Part shown: one piece after another, positions 51,078 to 59,734 of the stretch | How the letters are laid out: the number at the start of each line of letters is the position of its first letter | Position numbering within the stretch: position 1 is the first letter of the stretch | NCBI GenBank assembly: GCA_963977105.1 | Contig: CAXBNI010000001.1 | Span: 434,001-498,000, forward strand | Direction: 5' to 3' | DNA from: UBA2705 sp963977105 | GTDB lineage: Bacteria > Pseudomonadota > Alphaproteobacteria > Micavibrionales > Micavibrionaceae | DNA length: 64,000 bases | Program-made: the position numbers and the translations under genes | Notes under the pieces: model-generated | The model's input: only the letters and a program-made list of their open reading frames with translations | Database searches by the model: none | Told to the model about the DNA's origin: nothing

Positions 51078-52514
51078 TTATTCTTTTTCTGGCGCAGTTA
51101 CCGCCGCAGTGCCGTTCACAATTTCCTCTATGTGTTGAGATACAGGTTTATTGTAAAGCGACAGGCCGCGTAACAAGTCAACGGCACGCATAAGCTGGTA
51201 ATCATCGACCTTTTTGTCGGTGGCGTCCTTTGATTTTGCGTCTTTGTCGTTTTTCGCTTTATCTTTTGTCGTTTTCTTTTTGTCATTGTCCAATGCGCCG
51301 TGCAAATCAGATTCTTTAATATACGCGCCTTTAGGAAGTAGAGATTCAACCTTTGACGGTTCAACGACGATGTCAGGCGCAACGCCCTTTGCTTGGATCG
51401 AACGGCCTGATGGCGTGAAGTAGCGCGCTGTTGTTAAGCGCATTGCGCCATGTCCTGGCAGCGGAATAACAGTTTGTACGGAGCCTTTACCAAAAGACTG
51501 CGTGCCCATAATAATTGCACGGCGGTGATCTTGAAGTGCGCCCGCAACAATTTCAGATGCAGATGCAGAGCCGCCATTAATAAGAACAACGATTGGTAGG
51601 CCGTCTGTTAAATCACCTTTAGTGGCATTGTCACGTTTCGTGTCACGGTCATTACGTCCACGCGTTGAAACAATCTCACCTTTATCAAGGAAGACATCAG
51701 ACACACCGATAGCTTGATCAAGTAGGCCGCCAGGGTTGTTTCTTAAATCAAGAACATAGCCTTTTAGTTTCGGGCCAATTTCTTCTTTTAGGTCTTCAAC
51801 AGCTTTAATCGTACCGCTTGTTGTGTTGCGCGTGAATTTTCTAACGCGTATGTAAGCGATGTCATCTTCCGCTCTGTACTTAACCGACTCTACTTTTATG
51901 TTCGCGCGGGTCAACACAACTTGCAAGGGCTCTGTTAAGCCTTCGCGTCGGATAGTGATTTCAATATTCGTGCCTACCTTACCACGCATACGGTCAACCG
52001 CGTCACTAAGGCTAAGGCCAATAATCGACTCGCCGTCTAAATGGGTGATGTAGTCACTTGCCTGTATACCAGCTTCAGATGCTGGAGTTTCATCAATTGG
52101 CGAAACGACTTTGACGAGGCCGTCTTCCATAGTGACTTCAATGCCGAGGCCACCAAATTCGCCTTTAGTGTCAATGCGCATATCATCAAAATCATCTTCG
52201 TCTAAATAAGAAGAGTGCGGATCAAGTGACGTTAGCATGCCATTGATCGCGTCTTCTAGAAGCTCTGTGCTTTCAACGTCCTCAACATATTGTGCGCGAA
52301 TACGTTCAAAAACCACACCGAACAAGTCTAGTTTATCATAAACTGAATCGCCTTCAGACTTGATGTCTTTCATCGGGGCGCCAGCCATTCTGTCATCTTC
52401 TTCGGCCCATGCCTTTTGTGTATGGGTAATTGTAAACAGTGTTAATAAGGCAAAGCTTACCAGTGTTAATGAAGAACGAAGGGGTATTAGCTTGCGTACA
52501 GATGGCTTGTGCAT
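51078..52514 (-). CDS. ctpA: Carboxy-terminal processing protease (S41)
   Basis: A 478-residue periplasmic protease. After a signal peptide (about 1-37, ending AWA) comes an N-terminal helical part (LTSLDPHSSYLD), a PDZ domain (about 115-200, GEFGGLGIEVTMEDG), and the S41 core with the nucleophile in GGSASASEI (near S318) and the general-base Lys in SFGKGSVQT (K343). A Lys/Asp-rich insert (about 390-430) precedes the final helix. It lies between envC and the deacetylase gene. The envC/ctpA pair fits regulated hydrolysis of the septal wall. Confidence 0.95.
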   Translation of the reverse strand: MHKPSVRKLIPLRSSLTLVSFALLTLFTITHTQKAWAEEDDRMAGAPMKDIKSEGDSVYDKLDLFGVVFERIRAQYVEDVESTELLEDAINGMLTSLDPHSSYLDEDDFDDMRIDTKGEFGGLGIEVTMEDGLVKVVSPIDETPASEAGIQASDYITHLDGESIIGLSLSDAVDRMRGKVGTNIEITIRREGLTEPLQVVLTRANIKVESVKYRAEDDIAYIRVRKFTRNTTSGTIKAVEDLKEEIGPKLKGYVLDLRNNPGGLLDQAIGVSDVFLDKGEIVSTRGRNDRDTKRDNATKGDLTDGLPIVVLINGGSASASEIVAGALQDHRRAIIMGTQSFGKGSVQTVIPLPGHGAMRLTTARYFTPSGRSIQAKGVAPDIVVEPSKVESLLPKGAYIKESDLHGALDNDKKKTTKDKAKNDKDAKSKDATDKKVDDYQLMRAVDLLRGLSLYNKPVSQHIEEIVNGTAAVTAPEKE

Positions 52515-52559
52515 GGAAAGAACCTATATTTAAACGTTTCAAATTGTTTTGTTATACTA

Positions 52560-53819
52560 CTATAATTTTCTGGATGATAACAACCTATTAGGGTCGACTG
52601 GTTTACCTTTATACCGAACTTCATAATAAAGCCCAATTTCACCGCTGCTCTTTGTTATCTCTCCCATTTTTGCAATAGGCGCGCCTTTGCGTATTCTTGT
52701 CTCAGGTAGAACAAAAATCTCGGATATTCCGCCAATTAAGCTGAAATAATTTTCATCATGTTCAATGAGTATGATTTGTCCGTAACGCTTAAACGTTCCT
52801 GTATATTTAACGGTTCCAGCAAACGGGGCGGTGACAATGGCGTTTTCGTGGGTGGTGATTGTCCAGCCTTGGCTTCTTGCCCCTATATCATCAGTTTGTC
52901 CATATTTCACGTTTACATGACCGACCACAGGCATGCCGGGCGTAATGCCTTGCGGAGCCTGCACTGCCTTGCGGTTGCTATGCTTGCGTTGCGCGCTACG
53001 GGGAACTTGTTTTTCATTTTGCTTTTTATACACTTTTGCTGTGCTTTGTGTGCGTGGTGCGGATTTTGGCTTAGGTATATTTTGCAATTGCGCGATCTTG
53101 TTTAATAAATCTTCTACGTCCTTGGCTTCACTGCTTAATTTACTAAGCGTTAATTGGTGCCTGTGAAGGTTTTTATTGGTGTTGTATAAATCCGTTTTAC
53201 GCTGCTCAATTAAGCTCGCCAGCTTCTTGTGGTCTTGGGCAAGCTCACGTTTTACCTGTTCGGCTTGTTCTTTTTGTTGTTGAATTTCTTCCTTTAAGAG
53301 CATCAGGCCTTGAATCTCCTGCGCGAGCTCTTTTAAGTCCTCTTCAACATTCGGTAGAACGCCACCCATAACCATGCTGCCCTGCGCGGCCTTTAATAAG
53401 CCATCAGGTTGCAGAAGCATGATTTCTGTGGGAATGGTTTTGAGGCGTATCATTGCAAAAATCAAACGTTCAACATCAATTTTTCTTGCCTTAAAGGATG
53501 CATTAAGAACCTTTTCCTTTTCAGTAAGCTCTAAAAGTTGCGTCTTTAAATGCTTTTGATTGAGCTCATTACCTTGGATTTTAGCAGACAGGCCGAGTAA
53601 TCCACCTTCTTGCTTTTGGATGTTTTTCTCTAAGTCTTTTTTCTGAATGGCGAGCTTCTTTTTATCCTGATTGACGGTGTCGATTTCACGTTGAATGTCA
53701 TCAAGGCGTTTCGTGCCATCGACGTCCTGCGCGGAGGATTTCTGCGCATATGCGAGGCATAAGGAGAAGGAGATTATAAAAATATAAAAATAACGCGTAA
53801 TAGAATTAAGCCGATTCAT
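52560..53819 (-). CDS. envC: EnvC-type murein hydrolase activator
   Basis: A 419-residue periplasmic protein: signal peptide (about 1-30), two long coiled coils (about 30-245), a basic linker with AQRKHSNRKAVQ, and a C-terminal LytM/M23 domain (about 295-415). The zinc-binding residues of active M23 enzymes are missing; for example YYEVRYKG stands where active enzymes have HxH. It therefore acts as an activator of amidases rather than as an enzyme, as in E. coli EnvC. It sits between rlmH and ctpA, as usual in alphaproteobacteria. Confidence 0.93.
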   Translation of the reverse strand: MNRLNSITRYFYIFIISFSLCLAYAQKSSAQDVDGTKRLDDIQREIDTVNQDKKKLAIQKKDLEKNIQKQEGGLLGLSAKIQGNELNQKHLKTQLLELTEKEKVLNASFKARKIDVERLIFAMIRLKTIPTEIMLLQPDGLLKAAQGSMVMGGVLPNVEEDLKELAQEIQGLMLLKEEIQQQKEQAEQVKRELAQDHKKLASLIEQRKTDLYNTNKNLHRHQLTLSKLSSEAKDVEDLLNKIAQLQNIPKPKSAPRTQSTAKVYKKQNEKQVPRSAQRKHSNRKAVQAPQGITPGMPVVGHVNVKYGQTDDIGARSQGWTITTHENAIVTAPFAGTVKYTGTFKRYGQIILIEHDENYFSLIGGISEIFVLPETRIRKGAPIAKMGEITKSSGEIGLYYEVRYKGKPVDPNRLLSSRKL

Positions 53820-53835
53820 AGTGAGACCTTATATA

Positions 53836-54294
53836 CTAGCCTTCGCGGTGGTACGGGTGACCCGCAATGATTTGCTGGGCACGATAAACTTGCTCTAACA
53901 ACATAATACGCGCCATCATATGCGGCCATGTCTGCTGACCAAAGCTAAGGAGTAAGTTCGCTTTATCGCGCACTTTCTCGGTCAGGCCTTCGGCGCCACC
54001 AATTATAAACTGTATATGGTTCTCGCCAGTGTTTTGTAAGTTCTCAATAGTTTTGGCAAAGTCTAGTGATTTGAGGCCATTGCCACGTTCATCAAGCACA
54101 ACGACGAAAGCTAGAGAATCAAGCTTCTCAAGTATTTTACGTTCTTCGTCTGATTGCTGGTTTTCTGGTTCGCGGTAGCGTGAATCAATTTCGTGGATGG
54201 CGAGAGACCACCGAATGCGCCCTTGATATTCATCAAGTAAATCTTTCATAGCGCCTCTTTTTAGACGACCACAAGAAATGATTTCAATACGCAT
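53836..54294 (-). CDS. rlmH: 23S rRNA pseudouridine-1915 N3-methyltransferase
   Basis: Methylates pseudouridine 1915 of 23S rRNA in assembled ribosomes. The 152-residue SPOUT protein shows VVVLDERGNGLKSLDFA, the knot segment FIIGGAEGLTEKV, and the C-terminal MLLEQVYRAQQIIAGHPYHRE. The ATG at 54294 has GGAG nine bases upstream; the frame extends a further six codons. It follows rsfS on the same strand, the conserved order. Confidence 0.96.
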   Translation of the reverse strand: MRIEIISCGRLKRGAMKDLLDEYQGRIRWSLAIHEIDSRYREPENQQSDEERKILEKLDSLAFVVVLDERGNGLKSLDFAKTIENLQNTGENHIQFIIGGAEGLTEKVRDKANLLLSFGQQTWPHMMARIMLLEQVYRAQQIIAGHPYHREG

Positions 54295-54421
54295 TACTAC
54301 TAATCTCCACATATATCTAAGCTGTAATTCAGCATAGTTTTAGCAGCTATTATCGCGATATCCTATATGCGCATGCAAACAAACATAATGTTTACACAGC
54401 TTCTTTGCCCAATTTAAGCTT

Positions 54422-54814
54422 TTATTGGATAAAGCTATCCTGGAATTCTATGGGCTGATTCAGACGCCACATCTTCTCAATGCCATAATATTCACGAACT
54501 TCTGGACGGAATAGGTGGATGATAATGTCACCTGCATCAACAATAACCCAATCTCCTTGTTCTGTACCTTCGATTTTAACATCTTGGATACCTTCAAGGT
54601 TCAGTCTTATTTTGAGCTTCTCAGCTAAGGCAACGACTTGTCGTGTAGACCTTCCGCTTGCTACAACCATATAATCGGCTATGGATGTTTGTGCAGGAAG
54701 AGGGATCACTTCAATATCTTCTGCTTTATCTGAATCTAGTGCCTGAATAACTAATTGCTTAATTTCCTCAGGTCCAAGGGCATAATCGCCCGTATAATTT
54801 GTCAAGTTTCGCAA
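54422..54814 (-). CDS. rsfS: Ribosomal silencing factor RsfS
   Basis: Binds uL14 and blocks joining of ribosomal subunits when nutrients run low. The 130-residue protein has the family motifs SIADYMVVASGRSTRQVVALAEKL, EGTEQGDWVIVDAGDIIIHLF and REYYGIEKMW. The start is not an ATG: TTG codons at 54814 and 54805 are both in frame, and the AAGGAG site sits ten bases before the second, which is the better choice (127 residues). It is followed by rlmH 127 bp downstream. Confidence 0.94.
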   Translation of the reverse strand: MRNLTNYTGDYALGPEEIKQLVIQALDSDKAEDIEVIPLPAQTSIADYMVVASGRSTRQVVALAEKLKIRLNLEGIQDVKIEGTEQGDWVIVDAGDIIIHLFRPEVREYYGIEKMWRLNQPIEFQDSFIQ

Positions 54815-55092
54815 TCTCCTTCACTTGATGTTGAACAAAAGCATAAAAACCATTCCATAGCTATTCTGCGTAGCTGCACTAAAAATGTAGCAAATACGAA
54901 GAAATTATATCCGGCAATGTTGTTGTCGGGGGAAGTATTTAAGAGTGTTGAGGATGTTATGCTCTGCATAAAACTCCGATCTCTAGAACTATGGTTGCCT
55001 TTAAGCCCATATACATACCTCTATTTTACCTTAAAATCAGCATTACAGCAAATTTTTGTATGTTGCAGTGTAATATAAATGTGTATTTCTTT
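54815..55092. other. Intergenic stretch without visible gene
   Basis: 278 bp between nadD and rsfS. It is AT-rich and holds only short frames without ribosome sites. I see no tRNA fold, no terminator hairpin and no repeat. The rsfS ribosome site (AAGGAG) lies at its left end. In related bacteria these genes are usually closer. Confidence 0.5.
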
Positions 55093-55707
55093 TTACTGTG
55101 GCTCTTGCGGAAGCACTGGTCGCTGTGGTGTATAACGCTTTAATTTTGCACGAATTTCAGTTGATGACGCTTTGTGACCGCGTGCGTCTAGGATCCAGTA
55201 TGTGTGCGACGGCGCTAACGATATGTGCTTTGCATTATGCGTTGTTGGGTTAAATATGTGGTTTTGCGTTTTTAGCTGCCGAATAGGGGAGTTTCGTACC
55301 AATGCCGGTGTCGGCGGCCGGATAATATGTGCGAAGGCAATTTCTGCTAATAACTCTGTCCAGTTTTTCCATTTGGGAATCTCTGCAACCAAGTCCATAC
55401 CTGTGAGCCAAACAAATTTGGTCGTCGGGTAGTGGTGCTTTACAAACCGCGCTGTGTCTATACTGCGGTTAAGCTTAAAGCGGTGTTCGATATCAGAAAT
55501 GACCATACGTGGGTCAGTATTAATGTCGCGGCACATTGACATGCGCTCATTAAATGACACAGTTTCTACGCCTGTTTTAAACGGGTTTTGCGGGGTGACG
55601 AGCCACCATACAGCATCTAAGTTCAGGCGCTTCATTGCCACTTCACTGACGTAAACGTGGCCTTCATGCGGCGGGTTGAACGAACCACCAAGTAAGCCGA
55701 TACGCAT
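55093..55707 (-). CDS. nadD: Nicotinate-nucleotide adenylyltransferase
   Basis: Makes NaAD from NaMN and ATP in NAD synthesis. Motifs are GLLGGSFNPPHEGH (nucleotide-binding loop with the HxGH signature), DAVWWLVTPQNPFK and WLTGMDLVAEIPKW. The ATG at 55707 gives 204 residues and follows GGAG; a frame from 55770 would add 21 residues like the N-terminal extension of some alphaproteobacterial NadD, but has no ribosome site. The C-terminal SSTEIRAKLK is the ISSTxIR motif. Confidence 0.93.
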   Translation of the reverse strand: MRIGLLGGSFNPPHEGHVYVSEVAMKRLNLDAVWWLVTPQNPFKTGVETVSFNERMSMCRDINTDPRMVISDIEHRFKLNRSIDTARFVKHHYPTTKFVWLTGMDLVAEIPKWKNWTELLAEIAFAHIIRPPTPALVRNSPIRQLKTQNHIFNPTTHNAKHISLAPSHTYWILDARGHKASSTEIRAKLKRYTPQRPVLPQEPQ

Positions 55708-55874
55708 GTTACTCCAGCGCCCAGAATCGAACTTGCGCGGCGATGTGAATAATGAAGTTTTAAATCGCATAATGAATCATTGTTATAAAGAAAGCCCTTG
55801 TTTTTAATGACATTGCTGCCCGCTATTGTCAATTAGTCTTTACAGTCAGGCCGGGAGTGGTTATTCAATTGAGT

Positions 55875-56678
55875 ATGAAAATTGGGATATTTGATTCAGG
55901 CCTTGGTGGCCTATATATTGCAAACGCCATGAGGGCGCGCTTACCTGAATATGACTATGTTTATTTAGGTGATACTTTGCATGTGCCTTATGGCAGGCGT
56001 TCTGTGGATACTGTGTATCAACTGACGCGCAACGCAATTGAACACCTGTTCGCAGAAGAAGATTGTGCAGTAATCATTGTCGCATGTAATACCGCAAGCG
56101 CGCTTGCTTTACGCCGCATTCAACAAGAGTATTTAGTTGACGCCTATCCGGATCGCCGTGTGTTGGGGGTCATTGTACCAACCCTGGAATACGCAGCAGA
56201 GCACGATTTGCGCCGCATTGGAATGCTGGCTACTGAAGCGATGTGCAATTCAGGTATTTATGAAGAAGAGCTCGGCAAGATCAACGCCGACATAAAACTG
56301 TTTGCGCAGTCCGCGCCATTATTGGTCCCGATGTTAGAGCATGGGGGCGCAGATTTCATAGATCAAGCGCTTGATAAATATTTAACTCCACTTGTTGCAC
56401 AGAATATAGATTCTATTATTTTAGGCTGTACCCATTATTGTTTACTGAAAGAAAAAATATCACGTTATTTAGGTGCAGATGTTCGTGTTGTTAGTCAAGA
56501 TGAGCTGATCCCAGAAAAATTAGCCACTTATTTGAAAAAACATGCTTGGCTTGAGGCTCAAATTGGTAAAAACGGCCGCTTTGCATTGCAAATTACTGAT
56601 ATAAGCGAGAGCTTTTGTGAGGCTGCACGCAGTATTGTTGGGTCTTTAAGTTGCGATATCAAGAAAGTTGTTCTATAA
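55875..56678 (+). CDS. murI: Glutamate racemase
   Basis: Supplies D-glutamate for peptidoglycan. KIGIFDSGLGGLYIANAM opens the first domain. The two catalytic Cys are in IVACNTASALAL and LGCTHYCLL. YGRRSVDTV is the conserved loop. The ATG at 55875 matches the usual family start; TTG at 55869 and GTG at 55857 are in frame upstream, with GGGAG at 55853-55857. It is divergent from nadD. Confidence 0.93.
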   Translation: MKIGIFDSGLGGLYIANAMRARLPEYDYVYLGDTLHVPYGRRSVDTVYQLTRNAIEHLFAEEDCAVIIVACNTASALALRRIQQEYLVDAYPDRRVLGVIVPTLEYAAEHDLRRIGMLATEAMCNSGIYEEELGKINADIKLFAQSAPLLVPMLEHGGADFIDQALDKYLTPLVAQNIDSIILGCTHYCLLKEKISRYLGADVRVVSQDELIPEKLATYLKKHAWLEAQIGKNGRFALQITDISESFCEAARSIVGSLSCDIKKVVL

Positions 56679-56803
56679 CAAGCAGATATTGTTGTTCTGT
56701 TAAAGGTTTTTTTACTTATAACGACTACTCTTAAACATGGTTTTAGTTTATTCTTATTAGGCTAATATGTTCATTTACTCTCTTCTAATAGCGATATCAA
56801 ACA

Positions 56804-57997
56804 ATGTCTTTTCTTGCGTCCTTATATAATGTTAAAAATCCCGCAAACGCCCTTTCATGGGCTTACATTGTCGCGTTCTCTGTTATCGCACTGTTTACGT
56901 TAGCTGGGCATGGCACGACGTATTATATAATGAAAAAACAAACAGAGAGCACTGAAGTAACGTATCATATCAGTCGCCTACGCGGGTTAGTACAGCGCAT
57001 TCCATACCATATTAGTAATTATCAACAACACGTTAGCGAGGTTGATCGTATGCTGTTGTTACAGGCGATCAAAGAAGTTGAAACGAGCCATGATTTTTTG
57101 ACGGAGAAGGTTGGAAAAAAGAAGACGATCAGTGCACGTTTATCAGAAATCTATTTCCGGTCACGTTTTGAGATTAACGCAAATATGGCCCTGTTTTTAG
57201 AAAAAATTTCATTGTGTAGTAATGAAGACCACCAATATGGTAAGCCTGCAGAAGTCTGTGAGGTTGTGTCAAAAAACTTGAGCGCGGGGCTGCTTAGCGC
57301 ATTAACAGGGGGCTTTGATGTCGCCCTTGAAGGCTACCGTGAAGAGACGGTCAGGAAAATTGACGGCTACCACCGCCTTCAAGTCATGGGCACCTTTATC
57401 ATTTTGTTGGTATTGCTGCTGGAGGCTATACTTATATTTAGGCCGTTAATTCATAAAATCAGTGTGTATCACCGCTTGTTGTTAAAACAGGCCCTAGAAG
57501 ACCCTCTGACCAAGCTTAGGAACCGTAGGGCGTTTGTAAAAAGCGCCACAGGGGAATTACGGCAAGCTGCGCGCGACAAGGAATCAGTGTCTGTTGTCTT
57601 GATGGATTTAGATAAATTTAAACTCGTGAATGATAATTACGGCCATGATGTCGGAGACTCTGTTTTAAAACATTTTTCAAAAATGCTGCGTAAGCATTTG
57701 AGGGGCGGGGATATTATTGGGCGTATTGGCGGTGAAGAGTTTGCCGTTGTTCTGCCGAGGGAGACACATGCAGAGCTGGCCTTCCAAGTGCTTGATCGTA
57801 TGCGTGAGTTAGTCGCGTCAACGCCATGTCCTTACAACGACAAAAGTGGGCGTCTATGTTCGTTGAATTATAGCGTCAGTATTGGTGTTGTGTCTCTGGT
57901 GCCAGAAAAAGAAACGATTGAAGAGCTTCTGGTACGCGCGGATGAAATGCTTTATAAAGCCAAGGAAACAGGACGAAATAAGGTCGTTGCGGAGTAA
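56804..57997 (+). CDS. Membrane diguanylate cyclase (GGDEF)
   Basis: A 397-residue protein that should make cyclic di-GMP. Two membrane helices (about 18-40 and 192-212) flank a periplasmic helical sensor of unrecognised type (about 43-190). The GGDEF domain (about 235-397) has DLDKFKLVNDNYGHDVGD and the active-site GGEEF at 309-313. An RxxD inhibitory site (R300-D303) is placed five residues before it, so product feedback is likely. It stands alone, 125 bp after murI. The ribosome site is weak. Confidence 0.9.
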   Translation: MSFLASLYNVKNPANALSWAYIVAFSVIALFTLAGHGTTYYIMKKQTESTEVTYHISRLRGLVQRIPYHISNYQQHVSEVDRMLLLQAIKEVETSHDFLTEKVGKKKTISARLSEIYFRSRFEINANMALFLEKISLCSNEDHQYGKPAEVCEVVSKNLSAGLLSALTGGFDVALEGYREETVRKIDGYHRLQVMGTFIILLVLLLEAILIFRPLIHKISVYHRLLLKQALEDPLTKLRNRRAFVKSATGELRQAARDKESVSVVLMDLDKFKLVNDNYGHDVGDSVLKHFSKMLRKHLRGGDIIGRIGGEEFAVVLPRETHAELAFQVLDRMRELVASTPCPYNDKSGRLCSLNYSVSIGVVSLVPEKETIEELLVRADEMLYKAKETGRNKVVAE

Positions 57998-58227
57998 TGT
58001 AGCTATATTAAACGCACCATTGGCAGATAGTGAGTAAAGCTAATTTCACAGCCAACAACGATTTGATAATATATGTTATGGAAATTAACTGATTATTTCT
58101 ATTCCTTATCAGTTATTTAGTTAAGATTGATTATCACTAGATTTCATTGAATTATTTCAGCAGTAAATAATTAGAAAACCATGATTAAAGGGTGACAAAG
58201 CCAATTTATGGTAAATATGAGTATTAA
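57998..58227. other. AT-rich intergenic stretch
   Basis: 230 bp between the convergent diguanylate cyclase and 95-residue gene. Clearly AT-rich. I see no gene, no tRNA and no clear terminator hairpin. It forms the left edge of the 58-59.7 kb islet. Confidence 0.5.
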
Positions 58228-58515
58228 CTAAGCTTGTATTTGATCTTGTTCGCCGAAGCTTTTACTAAAATCATATTTTTTTATTTCTGGGTCTTCGTAT
58301 TCTGCTTGCCACAATAAATCACGAGGATCTAGAAATGCTAGATCTATATAGTGATGTAATTTATCTCTATCCCCATTTACCAAAAAAACAATGGATCTAC
58401 ACATCCTATCTGATATTGGCCCACGATTCATTGACTCTAGAGCTTCCAGGGTTTCAAATACCTCCTGTGGGTCTTCAAAATCAGCTTCAATTTTAGAAAC
58501 AATATCGTCTTTCAT
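58228..58515 (-). CDS. Hypothetical acidic protein, 95 residues
   Basis: Not recognised. It has a near-perfect ribosome site, AGGAGG, seven bases before the ATG, so it is very likely translated. The protein is small, soluble and acidic (EADFEDPQEVFETLEALE; EYEDPEIKKYD), with a helical N-terminal half. Length and charge would suit an antitoxin or immunity-like partner, but nothing in the sequence proves it. It lies 165 bp downstream of the nucleotidyltransferase-fold gene on the same strand, with a lone IS6-like end between them. Confidence 0.7.
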   Translation of the reverse strand: MKDDIVSKIEADFEDPQEVFETLEALESMNRGPISDRMCRSIVFLVNGDRDKLHHYIDLAFLDPRDLLWQAEYEDPEIKKYDFSKSFGEQDQIQA

Positions 58516-58537
58516 GTTTTTTCCTCCTGAATATTTT

Positions 58538-58551
58538 GGCTCTGTCGCAAA
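58538..58551 (+). repeat. Lone IS6-family-like terminal repeat
   Basis: GGCTCTGTCGCAAA differs by one base from GGCTCTGTTGCAAA, the form of end seen in IS6-family elements (IS26 ends are GGCACTGTTGCAAA). No transposase and no facing partner repeat are found nearby. An 11-base copy, CTCTGTCGCAA, recurs in the same orientation at 58717-58727. It may be a relic or a chance match. Confidence 0.35.
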
Positions 58552-58680
58552 ATTTAATTGTTAATGATATTGCGCGTTATGAAAAATAAGGTTATGTTTA
58601 AGAAGAGGTGGCTATAGTGCTTGAAGGTCGCTGATGTGGTTTGTATTGCGTGAAATGCGCTAAGCTTAACGATAATTATG

Positions 58681-59661
58681 CTACAGCTCGTAGGTCCGGC
58701 CAAAACACTCCTGTGTCTCTGTCGCAAGTTGCTGTTTAAGAATAGTAATGCAATTAGGCACAGATGTGTAATCTTCTTCTAAAATACATTTGCCCAGTTC
58801 TTGTTTGACCATGTCTGTAATTGCATAAGCCTGTTTGCTATCAATTTCGGCACGCGTCGATTGTTTTTTATCTTGGTGGTTTTGTGCTTGCCAATACTTG
58901 TACAGCGCAAAAATATGTGGTGCCAAACAAACAAATGGCACTGGTAAGCCTTTATCGCAAAACGCTATAGATTCAATACGCGGTACTTCTAGCATCCAAT
59001 TATTTTCAACATTTTCAGAACATACAAACTCTACGCTAAAATTGTTCCTATTTGTTAATTTATAGCGGCCTTTGCTGCCGACAATCCTGTAGGTGGAGTC
59101 TATTTGCTGCGCGGCTTTTAAAAGCTTTTTTTCGTCGCCCATGGCACCCAATAAAACCAAAGATTTTGCTGCTGCTTTGCTTATATTATAGATGTCTTTT
59201 TCTTGAAGGCTTTGCTTGAAACGTACATTTGCATGTGTTTCATACGCGTATATACACTGTAGGCCACTTATTATGAAATGTGAGCCTAGCAATGAATCTT
59301 TCTCAAGCTTTCTTAAGATTAATGCTGCGTCTGTAGGCACGCGACTTATCGTGCTGCGGCTAATTTGATGTTTGTTATGGTCAATTTGCTGACGCAACGC
59401 AATTATTTCTTGCACAACGTCTTTTTGACCACTTGTATAAGACTGGTAAAATTCTTCAATATGCGGAACTCTGCTGCCAACAACTTTGATTTTTCCGGCT
59501 CTTTCTTGCATCAGGTATTCTTTACCGTTCTTTTCTTCCCAGTAAAGATTCGCGGCAAATTTAAGGCCTTCATTTTTGGCTATATTGCGCAGCTTCAGAT
59601 AAGCTTCACGCTGCACATCAGCGACCTGTCTTTCGTCTACACTTATTTGAGAATAATCCAT
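58681..59661 (-). CDS. Nucleotidyltransferase-fold protein, GSU2403-like
   Basis: A 326-residue soluble protein. By eye it follows the layout of the GSU2403 (NTP_transf_8) family. A helical N-terminal part (about 1-105) leads to a segment resembling the family core (GLQCIYAYETHANVRF, about 133-148). Next come LLKAAQQIDSTYRIVG and a late stretch EVPRIESIAFCDKGLPVPFVC then APHIFALYKYWQAQN. Where the family carries its catalytic GDxD-type acids this protein has EKDIYN (about 154-159), so the site may be altered. The ATG at 59661 is chosen over a TTG at 59679. It is an accessory gene in an AT-rich islet; such folds occur in toxin and defence systems, but no function is shown. Confidence 0.6.
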   Translation of the reverse strand: MDYSQISVDERQVADVQREAYLKLRNIAKNEGLKFAANLYWEEKNGKEYLMQERAGKIKVVGSRVPHIEEFYQSYTSGQKDVVQEIIALRQQIDHNKHQISRSTISRVPTDAALILRKLEKDSLLGSHFIISGLQCIYAYETHANVRFKQSLQEKDIYNISKAAAKSLVLLGAMGDEKKLLKAAQQIDSTYRIVGSKGRYKLTNRNNFSVEFVCSENVENNWMLEVPRIESIAFCDKGLPVPFVCLAPHIFALYKYWQAQNHQDKKQSTRAEIDSKQAYAITDMVKQELGKCILEEDYTSVPNCITILKQQLATETQECFGRTYEL

Positions 59662-59734
59662 AAAATGCTCTAGCCACAAAATTTTACCTATTCTGTAGTA
59701 TAGGGCGTTTACGTTGCTTATTTCTTAATTTTAT

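Noticed and set aside
55707..55770. Longer NadD start at 55770
   Set aside because: No ribosome site is visible; kept only as an alternative because some relatives have a similar extension.
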